Origin: Candidatus Polarisedimenticolaceae bacterium
GTDB taxonomy: Bacteria > Acidobacteriota > Polarisedimenticolia > Polarisedimenticolales > DASRJG01
Assembly: GCA_036275915.1 (NCBI GenBank)
Contig: DASUCV010000010.1
Location: 122,535-186,534, forward strand
Length of the DNA: 64,000 bases
Direction: 5' to 3'
Shown here: positions 15,016 to 24,383 of the stretch, in pieces
How positions within the stretch are numbered: position 1 is the stretch's first letter
How the letters are laid out: each line of letters starts with the position of its first letter
The notes under the pieces: model-generated
Database searches by the model: none
What the model was told of the DNA's origin: nothing
The model's input: only the letters and a program-made list of their open reading frames with translations
Position numbers and translations under genes: made by a program

Positions 15016-16641
15016 CTACTTCAAGAACGGATACGCGAAGTGGCGCGGCGGCACGAACGTTTCCTTGATCGCCCGCGCGTTGGTCCAGCGTATGAGGTTC
15101 AAGTAGCTCCCGGCCTTGTCGTTCGTGCCGGAGGCGCGGCCTCCGCCGAACGGCTGCTGGCCGACGACGGCGCCGGTCGGCTTGTCGTTGATGTAGAAGT
15201 TGCCCGCGGCGTGGGTCAGCGCCTCGGCCATGCGCACGATCGCGTACCGGTCTTGCGAGAAGATCGCGCCGGTCAGCGCGTACGCTGAGCCGCGATCGCA
15301 CGCGGCGAGCGTCTCCTCGAGCCTAGCGTCGGGGTAGACGTAGAGGGTGAGGACGGGGCCGAAGATCTCCTCACGCATGAGCTTGAAGTCGGGCTTCCGA
15401 GTCCGGATGACCGTGGGCTCGACGAAGTAGCCCTTGCGCGCGTCGGTGCCGCCACCGGCCACGACCTCCGCGTCCTTCGAGCGCTTGGCGTAGTCGATGT
15501 ACCCCTTGATCGTCTTGAACGCGCCGGCGTCGATGACCGCGCCCATGAACTTCCGGAAGTCGGCGGGATCGCCCATGCGGATCTCGGCGATCTGCTTCTT
15601 CAAGCCCTTCTCGACCTGGGGCCAGAGCGACGCGGGAATGTAGGCCCGTGACGCGGCGGAGCATTTCTGCCCCTGGAACTCGAACGCGCCTCGCACGAGC
15701 GCGGTGACGAGCGCGTCGACGTCGGCCGAAGGGTGGGCGAAGACGAAGTCCTTGCCGCCGGTCTCGCCGACGATCCGCGGGTAACCGTGATACCTGGCGA
15801 TGTTCTCGCCGACGGTGCGCCACATCCCCTGGAAGACCGCGGTCGAGCCGGTGAAGTGGATGCCGGCCAGCTCGTCGCTCGCAAGCGCGGGGTCGCCGAC
15901 CTCGCCCGCCGAGCCGGGGACGAAGTTGATCACGCCGTCGGGGAGGCCGGCCTCCTCGAGGAGCTCCATGATCGCCCACGACGAGTAGATCGAGGACGAC
16001 GCCGGCTTCCAGACGACCGTGTTACCCATGAGCGCGGGCGCCGTCGGGAGGTTGCCGCCGATCGAAGTGAAATTGAACGGCGTCACCGCGAAGACGAACC
16101 CCTCGAGCGCGCGGTACTCGAGCTGGTTCCACATGCCCGGCGACGACTGCGGCTGGCCCGCATAGATCTCGCGCATGTAGTGGACGTTGAAGCGGAAGAA
16201 GTCGATCAGCTCGCACGCGGCGTCGATCTCGGCCTGGTGGCTCGTCTTGCTCTGGCCGAGCATCGTCGCGGCGTTCAAGCGCATGCGCCACGGCCCGGCG
16301 AGAAGGTCGGCGGCCTTGAGGAAGATCGCGGCGCGGGCTTCCCAGGGCGTCCGCGACCAGGCTTGATGCGCATCGCGAGCCGCGGCGATCGCGCGCTCGA
16401 CCTCGCGGGCGCCGGCCTTGTGCCAGGTCGCGAGGACGTGCGCGTGGTCGTGAGGCTTGACCGCGCGGCCGAGGGTGCCGGTCTTGACGCGGCGGCCGCC
16501 GATGACCGGTGCGATCTCGATCCGCTTCCGGCCCATGGCGTCGAGCGCGGCGACCAGCTGGGCGCGCTCGGGGCTGCCAGGGAGGTAGCCGAGGACCGGC
16601 TCGTTCCGCGGGACGGGAACGTCGACGATGCCGTTGGGCAT
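15016..16641 (-). CDS. L-glutamate gamma-semialdehyde (1-pyrroline-5-carboxylate) dehydrogenase
   Basis: A 541-residue aldehyde dehydrogenase that oxidises glutamate semialdehyde to glutamate with NAD+, the second step of proline catabolism. It has VVWKPASSSIYSSW (NAD site), IVGETGGKDF with the catalytic Glu, and FQGQKCSAASRAYIP with the catalytic Cys. The closing part, QPFGGGRASGTNDKAGS, is typical of the single-domain P5CDH group found in mitochondria and some bacteria. No proline dehydrogenase lies beside it. Confidence 0.93.
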   Translation of the reverse strand: MPNGIVDVPVPRNEPVLGYLPGSPERAQLVAALDAMGRKRIEIAPVIGGRRVKTGTLGRAVKPHDHAHVLATWHKAGAREVERAIAAARDAHQAWSRTPWEARAAIFLKAADLLAGPWRMRLNAATMLGQSKTSHQAEIDAACELIDFFRFNVHYMREIYAGQPQSSPGMWNQLEYRALEGFVFAVTPFNFTSIGGNLPTAPALMGNTVVWKPASSSIYSSWAIMELLEEAGLPDGVINFVPGSAGEVGDPALASDELAGIHFTGSTAVFQGMWRTVGENIARYHGYPRIVGETGGKDFVFAHPSADVDALVTALVRGAFEFQGQKCSAASRAYIPASLWPQVEKGLKKQIAEIRMGDPADFRKFMGAVIDAGAFKTIKGYIDYAKRSKDAEVVAGGGTDARKGYFVEPTVIRTRKPDFKLMREEIFGPVLTLYVYPDARLEETLAACDRGSAYALTGAIFSQDRYAIVRMAEALTHAAGNFYINDKPTGAVVGQQPFGGGRASGTNDKAGSYLNLIRWTNARAIKETFVPPRHFAYPFLK

Positions 16642-16704
16642 GACCGCCTCGAGAAGACCGCGACCGCGAGAGCGCGGGCGGGGAGCGGCATTCTAGCGGG
16701 CGGG

Positions 16705-17031
16705 TCAGTTCGACTGCGAGAGCGAGTCCTTGACCGCTTCGGTGTGCTGCGTCGTCGCCTGGTCCATCTTCTCGAGGTTGCCGGTCGGCTTCGACGGTGC
16801 CGAAGGTGTCCACGAGTCGTCGGAGGACGAGCGCGACGCCGCTCCCTGGGTCTGGTTGGGATCGTCGGTCGCGTCGCCGAGCTGGGCGTCGACGCGGCGC
16901 TTCGCGTTGTGCTTCTGGACTTCCATCGCCGCCGGAGCGACCGCCTGGAAGTTCCGCATCGCCGCGTAGAACACCACGGCGAGCACCAGGAGCAGGATGA
17001 TGAAGCCGAATCCGCCGCCGCTTCTTCGCAT
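16705..17031 (-). CDS. Small single-pass membrane protein of unknown function
   Basis: A 108-residue protein with a glycine-rich start (MRRSGGGFGF), one hydrophobic helix (about 9-24, IILLLVLAVVFYAAM) and a hydrophilic, Ser/Thr/Asp-rich tail that looks disordered. No recognised domain. It lies upstream of the P5C dehydrogenase gene on the same strand with a 63-nt gap and is divergent from gluQ. The tail is most likely outside the cytosol or a tether; no function can be assigned. Confidence 0.6.
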   Translation of the reverse strand: MRRSGGGFGFIILLLVLAVVFYAAMRNFQAVAPAAMEVQKHNAKRRVDAQLGDATDDPNQTQGAASRSSSDDSWTPSAPSKPTGNLEKMDQATTQHTEAVKDSLSQSN

Positions 17032-17105
17032 GCAGGGAATGTCGGCGCGCGGCCCAGCTTCGGCAAGCCTTCGGGAAAAGCCGCGCCGTGTGGCATCTTT
17101 CCGTC

Positions 17106-18014
17106 ATGGCGCGCGGCCGTTACGCACCCAGCCCGACGGGGCGGATCCATCTCGGGAACGCCTCGACGGCGCTGGTCTCCTGGCTCTCCGTGAGGGCTCG
17201 GGGGGGCACGTACGTCATGCGCATCGAGGACCTCGACTCACCCCGGGTCGTTCCCGGCGCCCTCGACGCGCTTCTCGGCGACCTCGCGTGGCTGGGCCTC
17301 GACTGGGACGAGGGCCCCTACGTGCAGAGCGACCGCCGGCCGGTGTACGACGCGGCGTTCGAGACCCTTCGCCGCGAGGGGCATGTCTATCCGTGCTTTT
17401 GCAGCCGGCGGGACATCCAGGCGGCGGCGAGCGCCCCGCAGGTCCCGGGCGACGAGGTCGTCTATCCGGAGACCTGCCGCGCGGTCGATCCCGCGGTCGC
17501 GGCGGCGCGGATCGCGCGCGGCGACGCGCATGCGTTTCGGTTCCGCGTCGACGGCGATCCTCCGGGCTTCGACGATCGCGTCGCGGGTCGGTTCGACCCC
17601 CCGCCTGGCTCGATCGGCGATTTCGTCGTCCGCCGCGCCGACGGCGTTCCCGCGTACCAGCTCGCGGTCGTCGCCGACGACGCGGCGATGGAGATCGACG
17701 AGGTCGTCCGCGCGCGCGACCTCCTCGCCTCCACCTCGCGGCAGCTCCTGATCTACGACGCGCTCGGCCGCGTGCCGCCGAGCTTCGCGCACGTGCCGCT
17801 GCTGCTCGGCCCCGACGGTGTGCGGCTGTCGAAGCGGCACCACGGGGTGACGCTGGCGGAGCTTCGAGAGGCGGGGGTGTCGGCCGAGGCGATCGTCGGA
17901 CGGCTCGCGCATCTCCTCGGGCTAAGGAAGACCGAGGCACCGGTCGAGGCGCGTGCGCTCGCCGACGGGTTCGACCTCGACGCGCTCGGTGGTGTGACCG
18001 ACCGGATCGTCTAG
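17106..18014 (+). CDS. gluQ: Glutamyl-Q tRNA(Asp) synthetase
   Basis: A 302-residue truncated glutamyl-tRNA-synthetase paralogue without the anticodon-binding half. It attaches glutamate to queuosine in tRNA(Asp). Motifs: YAPSPTGRIHLGNASTA (HIGH-like), zinc ligands in YPCFCSRRDI and VYPETCR, and VRLSKRHHG in place of KMSKS. The ATG at 17106 gives the usual 300-residue length. Its TAG overlaps the stop of the convergent peptidase gene (CTAG). Confidence 0.92.
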   Translation: MARGRYAPSPTGRIHLGNASTALVSWLSVRARGGTYVMRIEDLDSPRVVPGALDALLGDLAWLGLDWDEGPYVQSDRRPVYDAAFETLRREGHVYPCFCSRRDIQAAASAPQVPGDEVVYPETCRAVDPAVAAARIARGDAHAFRFRVDGDPPGFDDRVAGRFDPPPGSIGDFVVRRADGVPAYQLAVVADDAAMEIDEVVRARDLLASTSRQLLIYDALGRVPPSFAHVPLLLGPDGVRLSKRHHGVTLAELREAGVSAEAIVGRLAHLLGLRKTEAPVEARALADGFDLDALGGVTDRIV

Positions 18015-19432
18015 CGGCGGATGCCGGGCGGGCGGCTCGTGTCTTCTTTCTTCGTCGGCACGTAACGCGGGAGCGGCGGATCGAGGTTCGCGAGCTGCCA
18101 GGCCATGACCGCCATCGCCGTGGCGTTCATCGCGAGATCGTGCGAGTCGACCTTGTCGAGGGTGTCGGCCATCGTGTGGTGGATGTCGAAGTAGTGCGTG
18201 CCGTCCTGCCGGAGGCCGACGGTCGGCACCCCGGCGTCGCCCATCGGGGAAATGTCCGCGCCGCCGCCGCCGTCGCGGACGTCGTCGGCGGCGAACGACG
18301 CGAGAGGGGCGGCGAGCTTCCGCAAGGTATCGGCGCCGCCGGGACCCGCGTTGATGCCGAAGCCGAGCGGGCGTGCGCCGCCGGAATCCGATTCGATCGC
18401 CGCGACGTGCTGGGCGAGCTCCGCGCCGTGCGCCTCCGCGTACGCCTTCCCGCCGCGGAGGCCGTTCTCCTCGTTGGTCCACAGGACCGCGCGGATCGTC
18501 CGCTTCGGCTTGAGATCGAGCGCGCGGATCAGCCGGATCGCCTCCATCGCGATCGCGACCCCGGCGCCGTCGTCCTGCGCGCCGGTGCCGACGTCCCACG
18601 AGTCGAGGTGGCCGCTGACGATGACGACGTCGTCCGGCTTCTCGGAGCCGCGGATCTCGCCGAGCGTGTTCGCCGACTCCGCGTCGGGCAGCGTCTTGCA
18701 CGTCTGCCGGAAGCTCACCTTGACCGTCTCGCCGGACTCGAGGAGCCGATGGATGAGCTCGGCGTCTTCCGGGGAGATCGCCGCCGCGGGGACGTGCGGC
18801 ACGCCTTCTTCGTAGGCCATCGCACCGGTATGCGGAAGCCTCAGGTCGGCGGTCGCGAGGGAGCGGATGAACATCCCGACCGCGCCCGCCTTCGCCGCCG
18901 CCGAGGCACCGCTGTAGCGGAGGCCCGACGCGAAGCCGTAGCCGCGCTCGTCGGTGCCGTTCGGGTAGATGCGATGGTTGAAGAGGACGATCTTCCCCTT
19001 CGCCTTGTCGCCGAGCGCCTTGACCTCGTCGAGGTTCGTGACCTCCACGACCTCGGCGGTGATCCCGTCGGCCGGGGTCCCGTCGCTCATCCCGAGTGCC
19101 AGGAGGACGAGCGGGTGCTCCGTCGGCGCCAGGATCTTGCCCGACGCCTCACCGCGTACCCAGTGCGGCACCATGACCTTCTCGGTCCACACGCGGTCGA
19201 GCTTGTCGCGCTTCATCTCCTCGGCGCCCCAGGCGATCGCCTTCTCGAGGTTCTCCGAGCCCGAGAGTCGCGGCCCGATGCGATCGGTGAGCCATGCGAG
19301 CTTGCGGTACGCGCCGTCGCTCCTGAGACCTTCGGCGACGATGCGATCGACGGCGTCGCCCTCCGCGCCGGGCGACGCCGCCAGGCACAAGAACATCGCT
19401 CCGGCGATCGCGAACCCGCGCATGGAGCGCAT
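18011..19432 (-). CDS. Secreted M28-family zinc aminopeptidase/carboxypeptidase
   Basis: A 473-residue exported metallopeptidase with a signal peptide (MRSMRGFAIAGAMFLCLAAS). A PA-type inserted domain occupies about residues 120-240. The two-zinc catalytic core follows, with SGHLDSWDVGTGAQDDGAG and the Glu pair in WTNEENGLRGG. The remaining ligands are in AIESDSGG and the C-terminal FDIHHTMADT, as in the plasma glutamate carboxypeptidase-like group. It probably trims periplasmic or extracellular peptides. Substrate is inferred only at family level. Confidence 0.92.
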   Translation of the reverse strand: MRSMRGFAIAGAMFLCLAASPGAEGDAVDRIVAEGLRSDGAYRKLAWLTDRIGPRLSGSENLEKAIAWGAEEMKRDKLDRVWTEKVMVPHWVRGEASGKILAPTEHPLVLLALGMSDGTPADGITAEVVEVTNLDEVKALGDKAKGKIVLFNHRIYPNGTDERGYGFASGLRYSGASAAAKAGAVGMFIRSLATADLRLPHTGAMAYEEGVPHVPAAAISPEDAELIHRLLESGETVKVSFRQTCKTLPDAESANTLGEIRGSEKPDDVVIVSGHLDSWDVGTGAQDDGAGVAIAMEAIRLIRALDLKPKRTIRAVLWTNEENGLRGGKAYAEAHGAELAQHVAAIESDSGGARPLGFGINAGPGGADTLRKLAAPLASFAADDVRDGGGGADISPMGDAGVPTVGLRQDGTHYFDIHHTMADTLDKVDSHDLAMNATAMAVMAWQLANLDPPLPRYVPTKKEDTSRPPGIRR

Positions 19433-19461
19433 GTTAACCTCCGCCGCGGAGAATCCCCGCG

Positions 19462-20673
19462 ATGATCGTGCAGCCGTTCCGCGGCCTGCGGCCTCGGGCC
19501 GATCTCGCCGCGTCGATCCCCAGTCTTCCCTACGACGTCCTCGACTCGGCGGAGGCGCGCGTGCTCGCGGAAGGCGACCCGTACACCTTCCTTCACGTGG
19601 TCAAAGCCGAGATCGACCTGGACCCCGCGATCGACGTCCACGACCCACGGGTCTACGAGCGTGCCCGGACGAATTTCCGCGCCATGATCGCGTCCGGGTG
19701 GCTCGTTCCCGATCCCGAGCCGGCGTTCTATCTCTACCGCCAGCGGATGGGGGGCCACGTTCAAACCGGAATCGTCGGATCGGCGGCGGTCGAGGACTAT
19801 CGCGCCGGCCGGATCAAGCGTCACGAGCACACGCGTCCCGACAAGGTCGAGGACCGGACACGCCACGCCGTGGCGATCGGTGCGCACGCCGGCCCGGTCT
19901 TCCTCGCGTACCGCGATCGCGCCGATCTCCGCGCGTTCACAGGCGAAGCGACGAAGCGGCGCGCCGACGTCGACTTCGTCGCGAAGGACGGGATCGGTCA
20001 CGCGCTGTGGAAGATTGACGAGCCCGGCGACGTGCGGCGCATCGAGGAGGCGTTTCGCGACGTTCCCGCGAGCTACATCGCCGACGGGCATCACCGCGCC
20101 GCGGCGTACGCCGAGGTCGCGCTGCGTCGCGGCGACGGACCGGGCGAGCGATTCCTGGCGGTGCACTTTCCCGCGAGCGAGCTCCGGATCCTCGATTACA
20201 ACCGGACGGTCGCCGACCTCCACGGTCTTACGCCTCGGACGCTTTTCGAGAAGATCGCGGCGGCGGGGTTCGAGATCACCGACCCGTGGCCGGCAAAGCG
20301 CCCGCCGGAGCCTGGGTCGATCGGGATCTTCGTCGACGGCCGGTGGCGTCTTCTCGTCACGAAACGGAGGTCGGACGTCCGTGATCCGGTGGCCGCTCTC
20401 GACGTGTCGGTCTTACAGGACCTCATCCTCGCGCCTCTCCTGGGAATCGGCAATCCCCGCAAGGACACGCGGATCGCGTTCGTCGGCGGGATCCGCGGAG
20501 TGGACGATCTCGAGCGCCGCGTGGCGTCGGGAGAGGCTGCGGTCGCGTTCGCGCTCTACCCGACCCGGCTCGACGACGTCATGCGCGTCGCGGATGCCGG
20601 CGCCGTCATGCCGCCGAAGAGCACCTGGTTCGAGCCGAAGCTCCGCTCCGGGATGGTGGTGCGGCTCCTCTAG
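19462..20673 (+). CDS. DUF1015 family protein
   Basis: A 403-residue cytosolic protein matching DUF1015: it opens with IVQPFRGLRPR and SLPYDVLDSAEA, contains the conserved YIADGHHRAAAYAEVA core, and ends PPKSTWFEPKLRSGMVVR. In other bacteria these are often near serine or one-carbon metabolism genes, but the biochemical role is not settled. It is divergent from the M28 peptidase, and its TAG overlaps the stop of the convergent PilZ gene by 4 nt (CTAG). Confidence 0.9.
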   Translation: MIVQPFRGLRPRADLAASIPSLPYDVLDSAEARVLAEGDPYTFLHVVKAEIDLDPAIDVHDPRVYERARTNFRAMIASGWLVPDPEPAFYLYRQRMGGHVQTGIVGSAAVEDYRAGRIKRHEHTRPDKVEDRTRHAVAIGAHAGPVFLAYRDRADLRAFTGEATKRRADVDFVAKDGIGHALWKIDEPGDVRRIEEAFRDVPASYIADGHHRAAAYAEVALRRGDGPGERFLAVHFPASELRILDYNRTVADLHGLTPRTLFEKIAAAGFEITDPWPAKRPPEPGSIGIFVDGRWRLLVTKRRSDVRDPVAALDVSVLQDLILAPLLGIGNPRKDTRIAFVGGIRGVDDLERRVASGEAAVAFALYPTRLDDVMRVADAGAVMPPKSTWFEPKLRSGMVVRLL

Positions 20674-21452
20674 CCTCGCGTCATCTTCTTGAACAGCTTC
20701 TCGCGCAGCGTCGGGTGGATGCCCGGGCGCGCGAGCAGCTTGCGGATCTGCGGCGGCTTGAGATCGGCGGTGAGCTTCTCGGCGATCGGCAGCAGCACCT
20801 TCGCTTGCGTCGCGAGCGCCATCCTGAGCTCCTCGTCGTTCTTGAACCGCGGATCTGCGGCGAGGAGGTCGATCGCGGTTCCCGGCAAGCCGAGCAGGCC
20901 GGCGATCGCACGTGCCTCCGGAAGCGTGAGGTTCGGGTTGCGGACGACCGCTTCCAGGACCGCGGGGTGCTGGTCCTGCCGGAGGTACTCGCGCTGCTTG
21001 AGCTCGGCCCGCTGGGCCAGCGCGATCCGTTGGGGCAGGGGGATCGCGTCGAGCGCTTTCTTGACCTCGGGCGGCGGGGCGTTCGGGCGAAGCGATTCAA
21101 GCGGTCCCGGCTGGGGCGCTTCGAGCAAGCGTGCGAGGAAGACCTCGATCCGGTCTCGGCGCACGTCGTCGACGTCGACGAATTCGACCGCGAGCTGGTT
21201 GCCGTCGGGATCTGGGGTCACCCGGATGATCCGCGCCGGGAGGGTGAGAGAGAGCAGACCGTTCGGGGTCTTGAGCGTCAGCTCCAGCGGCTCCGCCGAC
21301 GGCGTCGTGAACGCGCCGACGATCAACGCACCCGACCGGCTGACGTTAACTGCCGTGCAGTGAATGATTTGGCCCGCGTCCGGGAACGAAGCCACGACCC
21401 CGGCCGGGAACCGGCATCCTCTCCGTACCGCGTCTTCGAGATGGCCGCTCAT
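20670..21452 (-). CDS. PilZ-domain protein with C-terminal helical repeat region
   Basis: A 260-residue protein. Residues about 8-115 look like a PilZ barrel (RRGCRFPAGVVASF, NVSRSGALIVGAF), the fold that binds cyclic di-GMP; the RxxxR-like N-terminal Arg pair and the NVSRSG segment fit. Residues about 125-260 form helices with repeated HPAVLEAVVRNPNLT- and HPTLREKL-like units, resembling leucine-rich-variant or HEAT-type repeats. A c-di-GMP-responsive adaptor is inference. It is divergent from the Fic-like gene, with a 124-nt shared upstream region. Confidence 0.8.
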   Translation of the reverse strand: MSGHLEDAVRRGCRFPAGVVASFPDAGQIIHCTAVNVSRSGALIVGAFTTPSAEPLELTLKTPNGLLSLTLPARIIRVTPDPDGNQLAVEFVDVDDVRRDRIEVFLARLLEAPQPGPLESLRPNAPPPEVKKALDAIPLPQRIALAQRAELKQREYLRQDQHPAVLEAVVRNPNLTLPEARAIAGLLGLPGTAIDLLAADPRFKNDEELRMALATQAKVLLPIAEKLTADLKPPQIRKLLARPGIHPTLREKLFKKMTRG

Positions 21453-21576
21453 CGCTCGTTTCCGGACTGAAACCTAATGCCTGGATCGTCCGAGGGCACG
21501 TCCGGCGGGATGGACTATGATGTTGCGGCCAGCTAGTCCGCCCCCATGGCCATGATTGGGTGGAGAATTGGGTGTG

Positions 21577-22641
21577 ATGGACGTCAAGCTTCCGGTCAAC
21601 CCCGAAATCCTCAAAGGAATCTCCCAAGTCGATCATTTCCGCGGCCTATGGGCGGGCGGAACGCTGGTTCCAGCGGAGCGGCTCGAGCAGCTGAGGCGAT
21701 CTGCCCGAGCCCAATCGATCGTCTCCTCTTGCCGGATCGCCGGCGTCAGGGCCGGTGACGACGAGATCGTCGCGATCGTGAACGCTGCCCCGCTGGCCTC
21801 CCTGGAGGCAGCCGAGCTGACCGGTTATGGGCTGGCGATCGACCGCCCGTTCCCGGCGGACGGGCCGATCGTGACGGTCGAAGAGGTCGCGGCTTTGAAT
21901 GCCGTCCTCCTCGGGAAGCCGGGTGATCCGCCCTCCCCGAGCCCGCTCCGGGAGAAGCCGCTCCACCAGGAGGTCTTCGACGCCGAAGGCCGCGCGATGG
22001 GCCGCGTGCTGCAGACCCTGCCGCCGCGCCTCCTGCAGGAGAAGCTCGACGGCGCCGTCTCATGGCTCGAGATCGAGCTCCGCTCCGGCGAGCAGCACCC
22101 TCTCCTCGTGATCGGCGCGTTCTTCGTCTACTTCACGGCGATCAGCCCGTTCGATCGCGGCAACGGACGCGCCGCGCGGGTCATGGTGCCGCACCTCCTA
22201 CGACGCGCCGGGTTCGGGTTCATCGACTATGCGAGCCTCGAAGGGCTCTTCGAGGAGATGCGCTTCGACTACTACGACGCCATCGATCAGGCGGAGACGA
22301 AGATCTGGACCGAAGAGGCCGATCTCGCCCCGTGGCTCGGGTTCTTCATCGGAGCGCTGAACACGCTGACGTCGAGGCTTCAAGCCAAGCTCGACATCGA
22401 AGTCCGGTCGCGTGAGCTGCCGCCGCTCCAGCGTGCCATTCTCGCGACGATCCGCGAGCACGGCACGGGCGCCGCCTCGCTTCTCATCGCGTCGACCGGG
22501 GCGAACCGCAACACGCTGAAGGACAACCTTCGGCGGCTCGTCGACCGGGGGTTGCTCGAGCGGATCGGGACGAAGCGGGGAACCTTCTACCGGCTCCCCG
22601 CCTTGGAAGCGGTCGCCGGTCGCGTCCCCGCCGAGGACTGA
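21577..22641 (+). CDS. Fic-fold protein with lost catalytic and inhibitory residues, plus winged helix
   Basis: A 354-residue protein with the architecture of class II Fic proteins: N-terminal helix, Fic core, C-terminal winged helix (TGANRNTLKDNLRRLVDRG). The catalytic loop, normally HxFx(D/E)GNGRxxR, reads S190-PFDR-GNGRAAR: the His is Ser and the acidic metal-binding residue is R194. The N-terminal inhibitory motif, normally (S/T)xxxE(G/N), reads SCRIAG, with A55 for Glu. It is therefore unlikely to AMPylate and may act as a DNA- or nucleotide-binding regulator. The ATG at 21577 is chosen; GTG and TTG alternatives lie just upstream. Confidence 0.85.
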   Translation: MDVKLPVNPEILKGISQVDHFRGLWAGGTLVPAERLEQLRRSARAQSIVSSCRIAGVRAGDDEIVAIVNAAPLASLEAAELTGYGLAIDRPFPADGPIVTVEEVAALNAVLLGKPGDPPSPSPLREKPLHQEVFDAEGRAMGRVLQTLPPRLLQEKLDGAVSWLEIELRSGEQHPLLVIGAFFVYFTAISPFDRGNGRAARVMVPHLLRRAGFGFIDYASLEGLFEEMRFDYYDAIDQAETKIWTEEADLAPWLGFFIGALNTLTSRLQAKLDIEVRSRELPPLQRAILATIREHGTGAASLLIASTGANRNTLKDNLRRLVDRGLLERIGTKRGTFYRLPALEAVAGRVPAED

Positions 22642-24308
22642 TCGAGGACCGACTCGACCGCGTCGCGCACCGTCACGGCGAGGGCACGGGCACGATCGAG
22701 CGCCGTCGTCTGACGATCGAGGAACCCATCGCGTACGGCCGCGTCGCTCACCGACGGCGCGTTGATCCTCACGTTGAGCGACGCGCCTTCCGCCGCCGCG
22801 AGCGCGCACGCAGCCCCCACGCCGGCGTCGGAGACCGAGCTGGGATTGCCGTCGCGCGCCACGACGAGCGCCAGCTCGAGCGCGCGCGCGCACGCCTCGA
22901 GCACGTCGAGCGGCACCTTCATCGCCTCCTGGTTGGCGCGCTCGACCGCCTCCGCGCGCCGGGCGATCTCTTGCGGCGTCTTCTTCGGCAAACGTATCGC
23001 CGCGAGCACCGCATTGAAGGCGTCGGTGTCGCGGTCGACGGCATCGAGGAACCAGTCCTTGAGCGCTTGCGCGCGGTCGCCGGCGTCCTTCATCGCCGGC
23101 CGCGCGCCTTCCATCCCCGCCTTCGACCAGGTCAGCGCCGCGACCATCGCCGACAGCGCGGCGGAGAGCGCGCCGCAGAGCGCGGCGACGCTACCGCCGC
23201 CGGGCGCCGGTGAATCGCTCGACAGCTCGTCGGTGAAGGCGCGCACTGTGCGCGCGACGAGCCCCTTCGGTGGACCGGCATAGCGGTACTCGATGACCTT
23301 CTGGCGCGCGTCGAACGGGCCCAGCTCCGCCAACCCCAGAGAGAGCACCGCGGCGTGGACGCGCTCGGCCTCCGGCACCCCGGTCGTCTTTCCCTGCTTC
23401 GTGAGGAAGTGGTCGCCGGCCGCGAGGAGCGCCTCGCGCGGGATGAGGCCGACCAGCTCGCTGCCGGTGACGCGGAGGCCGAGGCGGGCGGCCTCTTCCC
23501 GGCAAGCCTCGAAAACCTCGTGAAGCGGCGTCACCCGGTAGTCGGTCAGGTTGATCGACACCTGCGCGCGGCCGAACTCCTCGATGTACCAGCCGACGGC
23601 ACGGCAGTGCTTGAACCGGCCGGGCGCCATGATCGACTTGCCGGCGGCGTCCTTCAGGATCTTGCCGTCGGTACCCCGCTTCGGCTTGCCGGCCTCGCGG
23701 ATCTCTTGCGCCACGGTGTTGGCGAGCTTCTTGTCGCGGGTGTTGAGGTTGACGTTGTATGCGATGAGGAACGGCCGCGCGCCGATGACGGTCGCGCCTG
23801 CGCCGGCGTTGAACGCCCGGGGGCCGAAGTCCGGGGCGAAGGACGGGTCCTCGAGTCGCGCCTCGAGGCCTTCGTATTCGCCCTTCCGGATGTCGGCGAG
23901 CGAGCGCCGGTCGTCGCGCGTCGCCGCCGCCTCGTAGAGGTATACGGGGATGCCGAGCTGCGATCCGACGCGCGCTCCGAGAGAACGCGAGACCGCGACG
24001 CAATCGTCCATGGTCGCGCCGGAAACGGGAACGAACGGGCAGACGTCGGTGGCGCCGATCCGCGCATGCTCGCCCGTGTGGCGCTGCATGTCGATCAGTG
24101 CGGCCGCCTTGCGGATCGCCCGGAACGCGGCCTCCTCGACCGCCTCGGGCGGCCCGATGAAGGTCACCACCGTACGGTTCGTCGCGGCGCCCGGGTCGAC
24201 GTCCAGGAGCACCGCGCCGGGAGTTCCCGAGATCTCGGCCGTGATCGCGTCGATGACGGCCCGGTCGCGCCCTTCGCTGAAGTTCGGGACGCATTCGATG
24301 AGCTTCAT
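22587..24308 (-). CDS. Bifunctional glutamate formimidoyltransferase / formimidoyl-THF cyclodeaminase
   Basis: A 573-residue fusion. The first about 330 residues transfer the formimino group from formiminoglutamate to tetrahydrofolate (CVPNFSEGRDR, HARIGATDVCPFVPV, YNVNLNTRD). The C-terminal 200 residues (SPAPGGGSVAALCGALSAAL, DAFNAVLAAIRLPKKT) form the cyclodeaminase that gives methenyl-THF and ammonia. The two together match mammalian FTCD and bacterial fusions in histidine catabolism. No other hut gene is nearby. Its 3' end overlaps the convergent Fic-like gene by 55 nt, which is unusually long. Confidence 0.95.
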   Translation of the reverse strand: MKLIECVPNFSEGRDRAVIDAITAEISGTPGAVLLDVDPGAATNRTVVTFIGPPEAVEEAAFRAIRKAAALIDMQRHTGEHARIGATDVCPFVPVSGATMDDCVAVSRSLGARVGSQLGIPVYLYEAAATRDDRRSLADIRKGEYEGLEARLEDPSFAPDFGPRAFNAGAGATVIGARPFLIAYNVNLNTRDKKLANTVAQEIREAGKPKRGTDGKILKDAAGKSIMAPGRFKHCRAVGWYIEEFGRAQVSINLTDYRVTPLHEVFEACREEAARLGLRVTGSELVGLIPREALLAAGDHFLTKQGKTTGVPEAERVHAAVLSLGLAELGPFDARQKVIEYRYAGPPKGLVARTVRAFTDELSSDSPAPGGGSVAALCGALSAALSAMVAALTWSKAGMEGARPAMKDAGDRAQALKDWFLDAVDRDTDAFNAVLAAIRLPKKTPQEIARRAEAVERANQEAMKVPLDVLEACARALELALVVARDGNPSSVSDAGVGAACALAAAEGASLNVRINAPSVSDAAVRDGFLDRQTTALDRARALAVTVRDAVESVLDQSSAGTRPATASKAGSR

Positions 24309-24383
24309 GGCCGGATTCTAGCCGATACGAGGAATTCACCCTTTTGAAACGCGGCCGTAAAACGCCGCATCCAAGCTATCGGC

